Counted from the stretch's first letter, positions 6,955-17,148 are shown. The stretch is 36,913 nucleotides of DNA from Magnetococcales bacterium (GCA_015232825.1 JADFYY010000009.1:1-36913), one strand, 5' to 3'. Numbers and translations are program-made. The notes: generated by a model not told the origin, from the letters alone.

Positions 6955-9018
6955 ATGCATGCACAACTTTCATTACTCGACCCGGCACTTCTCAAGGAGG
7001 CCGTACTCGATTCTTTCAAACGACTATCGTTTCAGTATCAAATCCGCAATCCGGTAATGTTCGTGGTCTGGCTGAGCAGTTTGTTAACAACTGGACTCTG
7101 TTTCCAAGCCATTTTTGCTCAAGGCGAAGCACCAGTTTGGTTCATCCTGGCCATTACCTTATGGCTGTGGTTCACTCTATTGTTCGCCAACTTCGCCGAA
7201 GCCATGGCAGAAGGGCGTGGTAAGGCCCAAGCCGCCGCCCTGAAGGGACTGCGCAAGACCGTGATGGCCAAAAAACTCAAAGATCCCCGACCGGATGGTG
7301 TGTGGGAAAACATCCCATCCGAAAGCCTGCGCAAAGAGGATGTGGTCCTGGTAACGACTGGAGAGATCATACCGGGTGATGGTGAGGTGATCGAGGGGGT
7401 TGCCTCGGTGGATGAGTCGGCCATCACTGGAGAATCGGCTCCGGTGATCCGAGAATCGGGAGGCGATTTTTCCGCTGTGACCGGCGGAACCCGCGTCCTT
7501 TCCGATTGGCTGGTGATACGGATAACCGTCAATCCTGGCGAGACCTTTCTAGATCGCATGATCGGCATGGTGGAAGGGGCCAAACGGCAAAAAACCCCAA
7601 ATGAAATTGCTTTGACCATTCTTTTGGTGATGCTCACCTTAATTTTTTTGATGGCGACCGTGACATTGCTACCATTTTCCATCTATGGCGTGGAGACGGC
7701 CAAATCAGGTTCGCCGGTCACGGTTACAGTACTGGTGGCACTATTGGTCTGTCTGATCCCCACCACTATCGGTGGATTGCTTTCCGCCATCGGCGTGGCG
7801 GGTATGAGCCGCATGATGGAAAAAAATGTTCTGGCAACCTCTGGCAAGGCCGTGGAAGCTGCTGGCGATGTGGACGTTCTGCTGTTGGACAAAACCGGAA
7901 CCATCACCTTGGGCAACCGTCAAGCCGCTACGTTTGTTCCTTCCTTAGGGGTAAGTGAAAAAGAGTTGGCAGAAGCGGCATTGCTGGCGTCTCTGGCTGA
8001 TGAAACCCCAGAAGGACGTTCCATCGTCGTGCTTGCCAAGGATTTATTGCAACAAAGAGGACGCGATATCCATGCCGAGGGAGCGACTTTTATTCACTTC
8101 ACCGCCCAAACCCGTATGAGCGGTCTGGACTGGAATGGCCGATCTATCCGCAAAGGGGCGGCAGAAAGTGTACATCGTCATATAGAAACCTGTGGAGGTA
8201 TCTGGCCAACAGTCATGCAGACGGCGGTGGATGACATCGCCCGTCGCGGCTCAACACCCCTGGTAGTAGCCGAAGGCAATCGCGCGCTCGGTGTCGTCGA
8301 GTTGAAGGATATTGTCAAAGGTGGAATCAAAGAACGGTTCTCCGAATTGCGGCGCATGGGGATCAAAACGGTCATGATCACCGGCGATAACCGCTTGACC
8401 GCTGCAGCTATTGCAGCCGAAGCTGGAGTGGATGACTTTCTTGCGGAAGCCACTCCAGAGGCTAAACTGGCCTTGATTCGTCAATATCAACAGGAAGGAC
8501 GCTTGGTAGCGATGACAGGGGACGGCACCAACGATGCCCCTGCCCTGGCTCAAGCCGATGTCGCCGTAGCCATGAACAGTGGCACCCAGGCCGCCAAGGA
8601 GGCTGGCAACATGGTGGACCTGGATTCCAACCCCACCAAGTTAATTGAAGTCGTGGAGACTGGCAAACAAATGTTGATGACCCGTGGGGCCTTGACCACT
8701 TTTTCTATTGCCAACGACGTAGCCAAATATTTTGCCATCATCCCTGCGGCTTTCGCCACCACTTACCCGGCGTTGAATGTCTTCAATATCATGGGACTAG
8801 CCACCCCGGCATCGGCCATCTTGTCGGCAGTCATTTTTAACGCCCTGATCATCATCGCCCTGATTCCTTTGGCATTGAAAGGGGTGGCGTATCGACCCGT
8901 TGGTGCGGCGGTCTTGTTACGACGCAATCTGTTGATCTATGGAGTGGGAGGTCTGCTGGTGCCATTTGTAGGCATCAAGGCCATTGATCTGCTCCTCGTT
9001 ACCCTCCATCTCGTGTGA
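6955..9018 (+). CDS. kdpB: KdpB, P-type ATPase subunit
   Basis: A 687-residue P-type ATPase, matching the usual length. I prefer ATG 6955, preceded by AAAGGAG, over the track's ATG at 6931, which lies inside the end of kdpA. The phosphorylation motif DKTGTIT (Asp about 312), the actuator TGES, 'MITGDN' and the hinge '[10 protein letters not shown]' are all present, so it should be active. The serine of TGES is the site known in E. coli for inhibitory phosphorylation. It couples ATP hydrolysis to K+ import with KdpA, KdpC and KdpF. Confidence 0.98.
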   Translation: MHAQLSLLDPALLKEAVLDSFKRLSFQYQIRNPVMFVVWLSSLLTTGLCFQAIFAQGEAPVWFILAITLWLWFTLLFANFAEAMAEGRGKAQAAALKGLRKTVMAKKLKDPRPDGVWENIPSESLRKEDVVLVTTGEIIPGDGEVIEGVASVDESAITGESAPVIRESGGDFSAVTGGTRVLSDWLVIRITVNPGETFLDRMIGMVEGAKRQKTPNEIALTILLVMLTLIFLMATVTLLPFSIYGVETAKSGSPVTVTVLVALLVCLIPTTIGGLLSAIGVAGMSRMMEKNVLATSGKAVEAAGDVDVLLLDKTGTITLGNRQAATFVPSLGVSEKELAEAALLASLADETPEGRSIVVLAKDLLQQRGRDIHAEGATFIHFTAQTRMSGLDWNGRSIRKGAAESVHRHIETCGGIWPTVMQTAVDDIARRGSTPLVVAEGNRALGVVELKDIVKGGIKERFSELRRMGIKTVMITGDNRLTAAAIAAEAGVDDFLAEATPEAKLALIRQYQQEGRLVAMTGDGTNDAPALAQADVAVAMNSGTQAAKEAGNMVDLDSNPTKLIEVVETGKQMLMTRGALTTFSIANDVAKYFAIIPAAFATTYPALNVFNIMGLATPASAILSAVIFNALIIIALIPLALKGVAYRPVGAAVLLRRNLLIYGVGGLLVPFVGIKAIDLLLVTLHLV

Positions 9019-9027
9019 GGTGATATC

Positions 9028-9624
9028 ATGCTCAAAGAATTGAAACCAGCCTTGTGGATGGTTGTTTGGATGACTCTATTGACAGGCGTATTTTATCCGG
9101 CCCTGGTCACGGGATTGGCACAGCTATTTTTTCCCCACGAAGCCTCAGGGAGTCTACTACGTTCTGGAGAGCAAATCGTTGGCTCCAGTCTGATTGGTCA
9201 GCCCTTTTCAGACCAGCAATACTTCTGGGGACGACCATCCGCGACAACCCCCATGCCTTACAATGCCGCTTCATCTGGCGCATCCAATCTTGGTCCACTC
9301 AATCCAGCCTTGGCGGAGGCTGTACAGACCCGCATCGCCGCGCTCAAGGAAAGCGACCCCTCCCAAATGCAACCGATCCCCGTAGACCTCGTGACCAGTT
9401 CAGCCAGTGGACTCGATCCACACATTTCGCCAGATGCCGCACTTTGGCAAACTCCCCGCGTAGCGCGCGCCAGAAATCTCTCGGTACAAGAGGTCTTGCA
9501 ACTGGTGCAAAAGCATACCGAAGGCCGCACGTTTGGAATTCTGGGGGAACCCAGAGTGAACGTCCTAACTTTGAATCTGGCCATGGATCGACAGATTTTT
9601 AAGGCCCACTCCAATGGTGACTGA
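9028..9624 (+). CDS. kdpC: KdpC subunit
   Basis: A 198-residue protein with one N-terminal membrane helix ('LLTGVFYPALVTGLAQLFFP') and a periplasmic domain with the family stretch 'GSSLIGQPFS..QYFWGRPSAT' and 'SASGLDPHISP'. KdpC stabilises the complex and assists K+ delivery. It starts 9 bases after kdpB and overlaps kdpD by 11 bases. Confidence 0.97.
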   Translation: MLKELKPALWMVVWMTLLTGVFYPALVTGLAQLFFPHEASGSLLRSGEQIVGSSLIGQPFSDQQYFWGRPSATTPMPYNAASSGASNLGPLNPALAEAVQTRIAALKESDPSQMQPIPVDLVTSSASGLDPHISPDAALWQTPRVARARNLSVQEVLQLVQKHTEGRTFGILGEPRVNVLTLNLAMDRQIFKAHSNGD

Positions 9625-12301
9625 TCCACTCTCCAACCGCCCAGATCCCGATACTCTCCTCGCGCAACTCGTTGCCGATGAGACGCAAGGCCAAAGAGGA
9701 AAACTGAAAATTTTTTTCGGTGCCTGTCCAGGAGTGGGCAAAACTTACGCCATGCTAAACGCCGCACGACTCTTGCGTGGCCAGGGCGTTGACGTAGTGG
9801 CAGGCATTGTGGAAACGCACGGTCGTGCGGAAACCGCCGATCTGCTGCAACAATTGGAAATTTTACCACGCCGACGGATCGATTATAAAGGGCATATATT
9901 TGAAGAGTTTGATCTAGATGCTGCCCTGCAACGCAATCCACAGTTGATTCTGGTAGACGAATTGGCCCATTCCAATACTCCAGGTTCACGCCATCCCAAG
10001 CGGTGGCAGGACATCAATGAACTATTAGCGTGTGGCATCGATGTCCTGACATCGGTCAACGTGCAGCATGTGGAAAGTCTTAACGATGTCATCAGCAAAA
10101 TTACCGGTATTCGCATCTTGGAACGGGTGCCCGATCATGTCATTGATCAGGCGAATGAGATGGTACTGGTGGACCTGCCCCCTGAAGAGTTGTTACAACG
10201 TCTTCGGGAAGGCAAGGTGTATATTCCCCAGCAGGCGGAACGGGCCATGGAACATTTCTTCCGCAAGGGCAACCTGTTGGCCTTGCGGGAATTAGCCTTA
10301 CGTCGAACCGCAGACCGAGTGGATGGCGATGTGCGCGCTTGGCGTCGAGAAAAGTCGGTCACAACCGTCTGGCAGACCAGAGAATCGGTCCTGGTGTGCG
10401 TGGGACCAGGACCGGATAGCGAACGATTGGTACGTCGTGCGGCCCGTCGAGCCAATCAGACCGGTGCCCCATGGCATGCCATTGCCATTGAAACGCCGTC
10501 CATGCAAAATCTGCCAGACACCGCACGATCTCGTATTTTCGGCATTCTGAAACTGGCTCAGGAGATGGGAGGACAAACGGCGAATCTTTCAGGTCAAGAC
10601 GCCGTGGAGGTCGCCATTGCCTATGCCCGCGAATACAATCTAGGAACTCTGCTGGTGGGACGAGACCGCTATCACCGACTGCCATGGCAGCACGGTTTTG
10701 CTGAAAAACTGGCCAGAATGGCCCCAGATCTGGAGCTACTGCAGGTCGCCAGAGCGGATCTTGATCAAAAAACGGCCATGGTGCCTGTTTCCGCCAAACC
10801 AAACGAAAAGAGAGGATGGCACTCTTATATGTGGTCCTTTCTTACTGTGGCTTTGGTGACTGTGGGCACCTCCCCTTTGCATGCCTTGCTTGATAAAGCC
10901 AACATCGTCATGATTTTTCTGCTGGCCGTGGTCTTTACGGCCATACAGTTTGGACGGGGTGCCGCTATTCTGGCGGCTTTTCTGGCAGTGGCGGCTTTCG
11001 ATTTCTTTTTTGTGCCTCCACGCTTCAATTTCGCTGTTCACGACGCTCAATATCTGGTCACCTTCGCTGTGATGCTGATCGTGGCTTTGGTGGTGGGACA
11101 ACTCACCGCTGGACTGCGTTTTCAGGCTTCAGCGGCTTGCAAACGGGAACAGCGCATGCAAGCACTGTATGAAATGTCCAGGGATCTCTCCAGTGCCTTA
11201 AGTGTGGAACAAATTGTCGAAATTTGTCAGAGATTCATCAAACGGGGATTCAACGCATCCATGACTCTGTTCGTTCCTGGTCAAGGAGAACACCTATGGT
11301 TGGCCGAAGGAGCCCCAACACTCGATGCGGTCGATAGCGGCATTGCCCAATGGTCTTTTGATCACGGACAAAATGCTGGATTAGGGACCGACACCCTGCC
11401 CTCGGCCCACGCCCTTTTTGTCCCTCTCAAGGCTCCCACTCGTCTGTGCGGGGTGCTGGCATTGGTACCCGATGAACCTCACTGGGAACTCCCTCCAGGA
11501 CAACAGTTATTATTGAATACAAGTGCCACATTAATCGCCATTGCATTGGAACGGGTTTATTACGTAATCCTAGCCAGAGATGCCCAGGTGAGCATGGAGT
11601 CCGAACGATTGCGCAACTCATTGCTGTCAGCCATCTCCCATGATCTACGCACCCCATTGACCGTGATCACCGGGCTTGTGGATGCCATGCGTCTGGCCAA
11701 CCCCTCTTTATCCGAACCCCACATTGGCCTAGTCAATACGATTCGCGACGAAGTGACACGAACGGTGACCATGATCAACAATCTGCTGGATATGGCCCGT
11801 ATGCAGATGGGCAGTGTTGTGTTAAAGCGTGGGTGGCAGACTCTGGAAGAGGTGGTAGGATTGTCAATGAACCATTGCGCGGCCCTGCTGACTCATCATC
11901 TGGTACGCATTGACCTGCCCCCGGATCTGCCCTTACTGGAGATGGACACGATACTGATGGAGAGGGTTTTCAACAACTTACTGGAAAATGCGATCAAATA
12001 CACCCCACACGGCACCCTCATCACCATATCGGCTTATCTGGATGGGGCATTTGTCAAAATTTCGGTCAGTGACAATGGGCTTGGCTTGCCACCGGGCATA
12101 GAAAATCAATTATTTGAAAAGTTCACCAGAGGAAAAATCGAGTCAGCCGTTGCAGGATTTGGATTGGGATTGGCCATTGTACGTGCCATTATCGAGGCAC
12201 ACGGTGGTTCGGTGTGGGCAGAAAACCTGCCGGAAAGGGGGGCGCGTTTTAACCTGCTTCTACCTGTGAACGATCCCCCCTCTATCCCGGAAGAAGCCTA
12301 A
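9614..12301 (+). CDS. kdpD: KdpD sensor histidine kinase
   Basis: An 895-residue kinase of full KdpD length. In order: an N-terminal KdpD domain with Walker A 'GACPGVGKTY' and Walker B-like 'LILVDELAHSNTPG'; a universal-stress-protein domain at about 250-370; four membrane segments (DUF4118) at about 405-500; a GAF-like linker; HisKA with 'SAISHDLRTPLT'; and HATPase with 'NNLLENAIKYTP' and 'GFGLGLAIVRAI'. It senses K+ limitation and turgor or ionic state and phosphorylates KdpE. The start ATG lies inside the end of kdpC, so expression is coupled to the transporter. Confidence 0.97.
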   Translation: MVTDPLSNRPDPDTLLAQLVADETQGQRGKLKIFFGACPGVGKTYAMLNAARLLRGQGVDVVAGIVETHGRAETADLLQQLEILPRRRIDYKGHIFEEFDLDAALQRNPQLILVDELAHSNTPGSRHPKRWQDINELLACGIDVLTSVNVQHVESLNDVISKITGIRILERVPDHVIDQANEMVLVDLPPEELLQRLREGKVYIPQQAERAMEHFFRKGNLLALRELALRRTADRVDGDVRAWRREKSVTTVWQTRESVLVCVGPGPDSERLVRRAARRANQTGAPWHAIAIETPSMQNLPDTARSRIFGILKLAQEMGGQTANLSGQDAVEVAIAYAREYNLGTLLVGRDRYHRLPWQHGFAEKLARMAPDLELLQVARADLDQKTAMVPVSAKPNEKRGWHSYMWSFLTVALVTVGTSPLHALLDKANIVMIFLLAVVFTAIQFGRGAAILAAFLAVAAFDFFFVPPRFNFAVHDAQYLVTFAVMLIVALVVGQLTAGLRFQASAACKREQRMQALYEMSRDLSSALSVEQIVEICQRFIKRGFNASMTLFVPGQGEHLWLAEGAPTLDAVDSGIAQWSFDHGQNAGLGTDTLPSAHALFVPLKAPTRLCGVLALVPDEPHWELPPGQQLLLNTSATLIAIALERVYYVILARDAQVSMESERLRNSLLSAISHDLRTPLTVITGLVDAMRLANPSLSEPHIGLVNTIRDEVTRTVTMINNLLDMARMQMGSVVLKRGWQTLEEVVGLSMNHCAALLTHHLVRIDLPPDLPLLEMDTILMERVFNNLLENAIKYTPHGTLITISAYLDGAFVKISVSDNGLGLPPGIENQLFEKFTRGKIESAVAGFGLGLAIVRAIIEAHGGSVWAENLPERGARFNLLLPVNDPPSIPEEA

Positions 12302-12330
12302 TTTAAATATTCCCATTTGGAGAAATATTC

Positions 12331-13041
12331 ATGACTGACGGAAAACATCAAGTAATATCAATTGTACTTATAGAAGACGAAGCTCAAATTCTTCGTTTTG
12401 TCCGTGCGGCCTTGGAAGCCGATCAATACCAAGTCATCGGAGCAGAGACTGGAAAACGTGGACTGATAGAAATCGCCACCCGCCGCCCTGACTTGGTTAT
12501 TATAGACCTAGGGCTACCGGATATGGACGGCATAGAGGTCATCCGTGATATCCGTTCGTGGTCCAACCTCCCTATCCTGATTCTTTCAGCAAGGGATAAT
12601 GAAATCGCCAAGGTCAACGCCCTAGATGTCGGCGCAGACGACTACTTGACAAAACCTTTCGGATTACCAGAACTATTGGCCCGTGTGAGGGCCTTATTGC
12701 GCCGTTTGGCGCGTCATTCCAATCCTGAGGACGGTTCATCACTCGTTTCCTTTGGCAACGTCAAAATTAATCTCGCGCAACGCATCGTCACCAAGAATGA
12801 AATTCCCATTCATCTAACCACAATCGAATACCGCTTGCTAACACAATTGATAACCAACTCTGGACGTGTTATGACTCACCGCGTTTTACTGCGGGATGTG
12901 TGGGGACCGAATCATTCAGAAAACACCCATTATTTACGTGTCTACATGTCCAATTTGCGTCGCAAGCTCGAAGAAGATCCAAATGTACCCAAACATATCC
13001 TAACAGAATCCGGCGTGGGCTATCGTCTGGTACTTTCATAA
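12331..13041 (+). CDS. kdpE: KdpE response regulator
   Basis: A 236-residue OmpR/PhoB-type regulator. The receiver domain has acidic pair E15-D16, phospho-acceptor D59 ('VIIDLGLPDMDG') and the conserved lysine in 'YLTKPF'. The C-terminal winged helix ends 'GVGYRL'. TTTGGAGA precedes the ATG. It is the cognate partner of the adjacent KdpD, and a KdpE-like site is present upstream of the operon. Confidence 0.97.
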   Translation: MTDGKHQVISIVLIEDEAQILRFVRAALEADQYQVIGAETGKRGLIEIATRRPDLVIIDLGLPDMDGIEVIRDIRSWSNLPILILSARDNEIAKVNALDVGADDYLTKPFGLPELLARVRALLRRLARHSNPEDGSSLVSFGNVKINLAQRIVTKNEIPIHLTTIEYRLLTQLITNSGRVMTHRVLLRDVWGPNHSENTHYLRVYMSNLRRKLEEDPNVPKHILTESGVGYRLVLS

Positions 13042-13181
13042 AGCGACGATTATTCCGTACATTGGTTACAATTTGTAAACAATATTTCTACAGAATCACG
13101 GATTGTCAAGTGCATCATTCTGGTATAGGCTTTGACCTCATTAACGAGCCATCTACCAAAAACCAAAAAGGTGAACTTGAT

Positions 13182-13811
13182 ATGGATGCTTTGTTCCGCA
13201 AAGAAGGCGAATTTCCAGATTGGGAGACGCTCTACAATACTGAACCCGTCCAGACCCTCCCCTGGTTCACCCTGGAACCGGACCTCGACTTGGTTTGTAC
13301 CTTGAAAGAGCATCACATCTCCAGCGGCACCTTTCTTGATCTGGGAACTGGTCCAGGAACCCAAGCCGTATGGCTGGCAAAGCAGGGATTTCAGGTCACC
13401 GGCAGCGATTTATCCCTCTCAGCCATTGCCGCAGCCGAACACTATGCCCGTTCACAGGGGGTATGCGTCGCCTTAGTCGAAGACGACATCCTTGCATCTT
13501 CTTTAGAGGGTCCGTTTGATTACATCTTTGACCGGGGTTGTTTTCATGTCCTGCCACCAGAGGCCCGGGCGGTTTATGTACAGACGGCCTTTCGCCTGTT
13601 AAACCCGCAAGGACGACTGCTTCTGAAGTGTTTCCACGTCAAGGAGACCGGGATGCAAGGAGGGCCACACCGTTTTTCGACAGAATTGATCCGTTCCACC
13701 TTTTCAAGCCATTTTGAACTGTTGACAAGCCATGAGACTCATTTTGAGGGCACACGCTCCCCAAATCCCTTGGCACTATTCAACATCTTGCAACCCAGGA
13801 ACGCCAAGTGA
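13182..13811 (+). CDS. class I SAM-dependent methyltransferase
   Basis: A 209-residue protein. I use ATG 13182 behind AAAAAGGTG; the track start at 12900 runs through kdpE in another frame. Motif I of the SAM-binding fold is clear ('LDLGTGPGTQ', about residues 52-61), followed by an acidic residue in 'VTGSDLS' and 'FDYIFDRGCFHVL', which recalls the TehB / thiopurine methyltransferase-like group that detoxify tellurite, selenium or small thiols. The substrate is unknown. The stop overlaps the GTG start of the cytochrome gene. Confidence 0.85.
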   Translation: MDALFRKEGEFPDWETLYNTEPVQTLPWFTLEPDLDLVCTLKEHHISSGTFLDLGTGPGTQAVWLAKQGFQVTGSDLSLSAIAAAEHYARSQGVCVALVEDDILASSLEGPFDYIFDRGCFHVLPPEARAVYVQTAFRLLNPQGRLLLKCFHVKETGMQGGPHRFSTELIRSTFSSHFELLTSHETHFEGTRSPNPLALFNILQPRNAK

Positions 13812-14344
13812 ATACAGATAATCTCCTGCGATTCACCCCCATGGCCCGTTGGATCCATTGGGGAATGGCCCTGTTGTTGATACTTCTGGTCGGATTGGGA
13901 TTCTATGCCATAAGCCTGACCTATTATGATCCCTATTATCACCGTTCGGTTTTTTGGCACCGTTCTTTGGGCATTTTGGCATTTATGCTGTTGTTATTGC
14001 GCATTTCCTGGCGTTTAAAGCACGCTCCGCCACCTCTGCCCGAAACCTTTCCAAAATGGGAACGGCTTGCCGCCACACTGACCCATTTGGGACTCTACGT
14101 AATGATGGGCTTTCTTCCCATTTCCGGCTATTTGATGTCCACGGCTGATGGTCACGGGGTCAACGTTTTTGGCTGGTTTGAACTCCCGGCCCTGCTGCCT
14201 GTGGCAAAAGGACGGGAAACCTGGGCGGGAATGATCCATTTGGTATTGGCGGTTCTCTTTTGTTCCCTGGTCTTGCTGCACGTCCTGGCCGCGCTCAAGC
14301 ACCATTTCATCAATCGCGACGGAATTCTCCGTCGCATGTGGTAA
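13808..14344 (+). CDS. cytochrome b561 family protein (YceJ-like)
   Basis: A 178-residue four-helix membrane protein starting at a GTG that overlaps the methyltransferase stop (GTGA). Haem-ligand histidines are in place: 'ARWIHWGMAL', 'FWHRSLGILAF', 'GMIHLVLAVLFC' and 'LVLLHVLAALKHHF'. Family members carry two b haems and pass electrons in the inner membrane. It sits directly before a YceI gene, the same yceJ-yceI pairing seen in E. coli. Confidence 0.92.
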   Translation: MNTDNLLRFTPMARWIHWGMALLLILLVGLGFYAISLTYYDPYYHRSVFWHRSLGILAFMLLLLRISWRLKHAPPPLPETFPKWERLAATLTHLGLYVMMGFLPISGYLMSTADGHGVNVFGWFELPALLPVAKGRETWAGMIHLVLAVLFCSLVLLHVLAALKHHFINRDGILRRMW

Positions 14345-14382
14345 TAACAACATTTTCAACACCAACAGGAGAAAATAATATC

Positions 14383-14955
14383 ATGAATCAAAAACGTTTT
14401 ATTCAAGGGACCGCTCTCGTTTGCTCTCTTTGGATGGGTCTCTCCACCGTATGGGCTGCGGAGGAAAAATATAAAATCGACCCCACCCACTCCTTTGTCA
14501 CCTTTACCATTCCCCATTTGGGCTATAGCCTGTTGCAAGGACGCTTCAACAAAATCGATGGGGCCTTCTCCGTGGATGCCAACCAAGGAACCATTCAGGT
14601 CACTGTGGAGACGGCTTCCATTGACAGCAATCACGCCGAACGGGACAAACATTTAAAAGGCAAAGATTTTCTGGATGTGGAGCAATTTCCAAAGGCCGAA
14701 TTCAAAAGCAAACGCATTGTGGAGAAAGAGGGCAAGGCCCAAGTGGAAGGAGATTTTACCCTACACGGCGTGACCAAACCGATCACCTTTGAGGCCAAAT
14801 TGATTGGGACCGGTCCTGATCCCTGGGGCGGATTCCGCCGGGGTTATGCCGGAAGCCTGCGCATCAAACGTTCGGATTACAAGATCAGCTATAATCTTGG
14901 GCCTGCCGCCGAAGAGATGGATTTAGGGCTCTATATCGAAGGCATTCGTCAATAA
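14383..14955 (+). CDS. YceI-family periplasmic protein
   Basis: A 190-residue protein from ATG 14383 (CAGGAG site); the track's start at 14260 lies inside the cytochrome gene. It has a signal peptide of about 24 residues ending TVWA. Then comes the YceI lipocalin-like barrel: 'YKIDPTHSFVTFTIPHLGYS', 'ASIDSNHAERDKHLKG', 'FEAKLIGTGPDPWGGFRRGY' and 'RSDYKISYN'. The family binds polyisoprenoids, possibly quinone-like. Co-transcription with the b561 gene suggests a shared redox role (inference). Confidence 0.94.
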   Translation: MNQKRFIQGTALVCSLWMGLSTVWAAEEKYKIDPTHSFVTFTIPHLGYSLLQGRFNKIDGAFSVDANQGTIQVTVETASIDSNHAERDKHLKGKDFLDVEQFPKAEFKSKRIVEKEGKAQVEGDFTLHGVTKPITFEAKLIGTGPDPWGGFRRGYAGSLRIKRSDYKISYNLGPAAEEMDLGLYIEGIRQ

Positions 14956-14956
14956 A

Positions 14957-15006
14957 TAAAAAAAGGCCGCAGCAACGACAACCGATTCCGTGCTGCGGCC
15001 TCTTCC
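14957..15006 (-). terminator. strong intrinsic terminator between convergent genes
   Basis: A perfect 10-bp stem (GGCCGCAGCA / TGCTGCGGCC, 14965-14974 with 14991-15000) followed on the minus strand by T7ATT. It ends the minus-strand operon and may also stop the converging YceI transcript, where the T-run is weaker. Confidence 0.85.
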
Positions 15007-15017
15007 CTCTCAAAACC

Positions 15018-15302
15018 TCAATTTTTTCCAGCAACCGTGCCAGTTTTGATGGATCCTGACTCAACAGCCGGTGGATTCTGCCGCAAAACGCCCGCTTCGG
15101 TGAGTTTACCGATCACCTGTTGCGACATACCAAAAGCCCGAACAAAACCATCCAATGGCATGATCAAACGGAGCTTGGTATCCAGTTTCGGATTTTTTGG
15201 ATCAGGGCTGGTGGGATCAAGGCTAGACAGTTCAATACGAACGATATTACCCGTCACAGCAATGTTGCCAAACGTGTCACAATACATCTCTTTAACTTCC
15301 AT
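15018..15302 (-). CDS. unknown 94-residue protein
   Basis: Starts at ATG 15302 behind AAGGGGAA; the track starts at an upstream TTG. Strand-rich N-terminal half ('GNIAVTGNIVRIELSSLDP'), then 'LRLIMPLDGFVRAFGM' and a short helix. No signal peptide or membrane segment, so probably cytoplasmic. It is the last gene before a strong terminator and probably part of the operon with the SpmAB-like protein and the chemoreceptor. I do not recognise the family. Confidence 0.7.
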   Translation of the reverse strand: MEVKEMYCDTFGNIAVTGNIVRIELSSLDPTSPDPKNPKLDTKLRLIMPLDGFVRAFGMSQQVIGKLTEAGVLRQNPPAVESGSIKTGTVAGKN

Positions 15303-15358
15303 GAACAATTCCCCTTATACTGGTTGGTTGGAAAGAAAATAATCACTCAAAAATCTTT

Positions 15359-15874
15359 CTAAATCATAATTTTAGCCTGATCCAACGCCTCACGATAGTG
15401 TTGATACCGTTCGTCCATCCACAAACTCAAGCCAACTGCCAAATCCAAATTATCCGGTTTTTTTTCAATATCGCCATGAACCCTTTGTACCACATGCAAG
15501 GCCACACTGACAAAGCCATCCTCTTCAAAATTATCCGTAATGATCTGAAACAACATTAAATCATTTTGAACACTCCTCGTCAAATGGGGATCAATCCCCC
15601 GTTCAAGCGCACCCAGAAAGTCCATAGTTTTGGCAGGATGGGTGACCAAAACCGCTTGTTTCCAAGCAAAAGCCAGAAGAGGGGAAAAATAACGGGCAAA
15701 AATTCTTCTTTTTAAGATCTGATAGCCAGCCAATGACAACGTGGCAAAAAACGTTTCATCCGGTCCAACGTTTATCTCCTCCATCAGCCAGTCGGTCAAC
15801 CCCTGGATCGTCTGCCGCCGGTGGCGTTGCAGGTTTTCCATCCATTCCGCCTCCAGCATGGCTGGAGTGGTCAT
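15359..15874 (-). CDS. unknown 171-residue protein coupled to SpmAB-like gene
   Basis: I use ATG 15874, which overlaps the stop of the upstream gene as ATGA with AGGAG in front. It is largely helical, acidic in its C-terminal half, without signal peptide or clear membrane span. No motif I can name. The tight overlap with the SpmA/B-like gene suggests a linked function. Confidence 0.7.
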   Translation of the reverse strand: MTTPAMLEAEWMENLQRHRRQTIQGLTDWLMEEINVGPDETFFATLSLAGYQILKRRIFARYFSPLLAFAWKQAVLVTHPAKTMDFLGALERGIDPHLTRSVQNDLMLFQIITDNFEEDGFVSVALHVVQRVHGDIEKKPDNLDLAVGLSLWMDERYQHYREALDQAKIMI

Positions 15875-17148
15875 GAGGAGAATAACCAGGAACAAATAAA
15901 GACCGCTGCCGCCACCCCGACCAAATCCCCAAGCAAGGCTGCAGCCAAGGTGTGACGAACCCGACGGATCCGTATTGCCCCATAATAGACCGCTAAGATA
16001 TAAAACGTGGTCTCTGAAGAGCCTTGCAAGGTGCTGGTCAGCATCCCCACATAACCATCCGGGCCAATGGCAGGATTTTGCAGCAACGAGGCCAGATAAC
16101 CCTGCGCACCAGAACCCGACAAGGGCCGCAATATCGCCATGGTCAAGGCATCCGCAGGCAAACCGATCTTGGCGGTCAAAGGTCCAACAAAATCGGTAAA
16201 ATAGCCTAAGGCACCACTCGCACGAAACATCCCAACTGCGACCAAAATCGCCACCAGATAGGGAATAATCCGCACAGCCACCTCAAACCCCTCCCGCGCA
16301 CCTTCAACAAACACCTCGTAAACCCGTACCCCGCGAAAATATCCAAACGCCAGCATGCCTGTCATGATGACCGGCAAGACCCAAGGAGAGATGGCGCGAC
16401 CATAAACAATCGTCACGGGAATCAGCCCAATCAAAACCACCAAAGCCGTCACAGATACCCATGACGGATAACCTACCCCTTCCATCATGATCGGAGGGAG
16501 AGAGTCCGAATCTGAGGCCGAAGAGAACGCGACCGAGGATGTTGTCACAGGAAAGAGTCTCTGCAAAGACTTGGCAGCCAGTATGGCCACCAAGGTGGAA
16601 AAAAAGGTGGCAAACAACGTGGTGGATAAAATGGCGGCTGGATCCGCCGAACCTACCGAGGCCCGTAAAGCAATGACGCTGGTGGGCACCAAGGTCACGC
16701 TAGAGGTGTTGATGGCCAAAAACAAGGCCATGGCATTGGTCGCCGTTCCCGGTTCTGGGTTGAGGCGGTCCAACTCCTTCATGGCGCGAATGCCAAATGG
16801 GGTGGCGGCATTACCCAACCCCAAGGCATTGGCAGAAAGATTTAAGATCATCGCCCCCATGGCCGGATGATCCGCCGGGACATCGGGGAACAATCGCACC
16901 ATGAGCGGACGAATCAAACGGGCCAGAATGGTGAGCAATCCCCCCTCTTCCGCCACCTTCATGAGTCCCAAAAACAGGGCCATCACCCCCACCATGCCAA
17001 TGGCCAAGTTGACCGAATTGGTGGCGGCCTCCACCATGCCGTTCGTCAACACCTGCATGGGGGAGTCCCCCCCAGAACTCCACAAAAGCTGTCGAATCGC
17101 CGTGACCCCAAAGGCGACGGCAACCAAGACAAAGAAAAATAGATTCAT
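15871..17148 (-). CDS. SpmA-SpmB-like fused nucleoside-recognition membrane protein
   Basis: A 425-residue polytopic protein. The N-terminal half contains 'NLSANALGLGNAATPFGIRAM' and 'INTSSVTLVPTSVIALRA', hallmarks of spore maturation protein A. The C-terminal half has 'PYLVAILVAVGMFRASG' and 'LRPLSGSGAQGYL', like SpmB. In Gram-positives these are two proteins; in many Gram-negatives they are fused as here, and the name says nothing about sporulation. Transport is presumed but the substrate is unknown. TAGGAG precedes the ATG, 24 bases after the chemoreceptor gene. Confidence 0.9.
   Translation of the reverse strand: MNLFFFVLVAVAFGVTAIRQLLWSSGGDSPMQVLTNGMVEAATNSVNLAIGMVGVMALFLGLMKVAEEGGLLTILARLIRPLMVRLFPDVPADHPAMGAMILNLSANALGLGNAATPFGIRAMKELDRLNPEPGTATNAMALFLAINTSSVTLVPTSVIALRASVGSADPAAILSTTLFATFFSTLVAILAAKSLQRLFPVTTSSVAFSSASDSDSLPPIMMEGVGYPSWVSVTALVVLIGLIPVTIVYGRAISPWVLPVIMTGMLAFGYFRGVRVYEVFVEGAREGFEVAVRIIPYLVAILVAVGMFRASGALGYFTDFVGPLTAKIGLPADALTMAILRPLSGSGAQGYLASLLQNPAIGPDGYVGMLTSTLQGSSETTFYILAVYYGAIRIRRVRHTLAAALLGDLVGVAAAVFICSWLFSS

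Noticed and set aside
9258-9989. 243-codon minus-strand ORF over kdpC/kdpD
   Set aside because: Antisense shadow of two certain genes.
12900-13181. Upstream extension of the methyltransferase
   Set aside because: Runs through the end of kdpE in another frame; ATG 13182 has a ribosome site and fits the family start.
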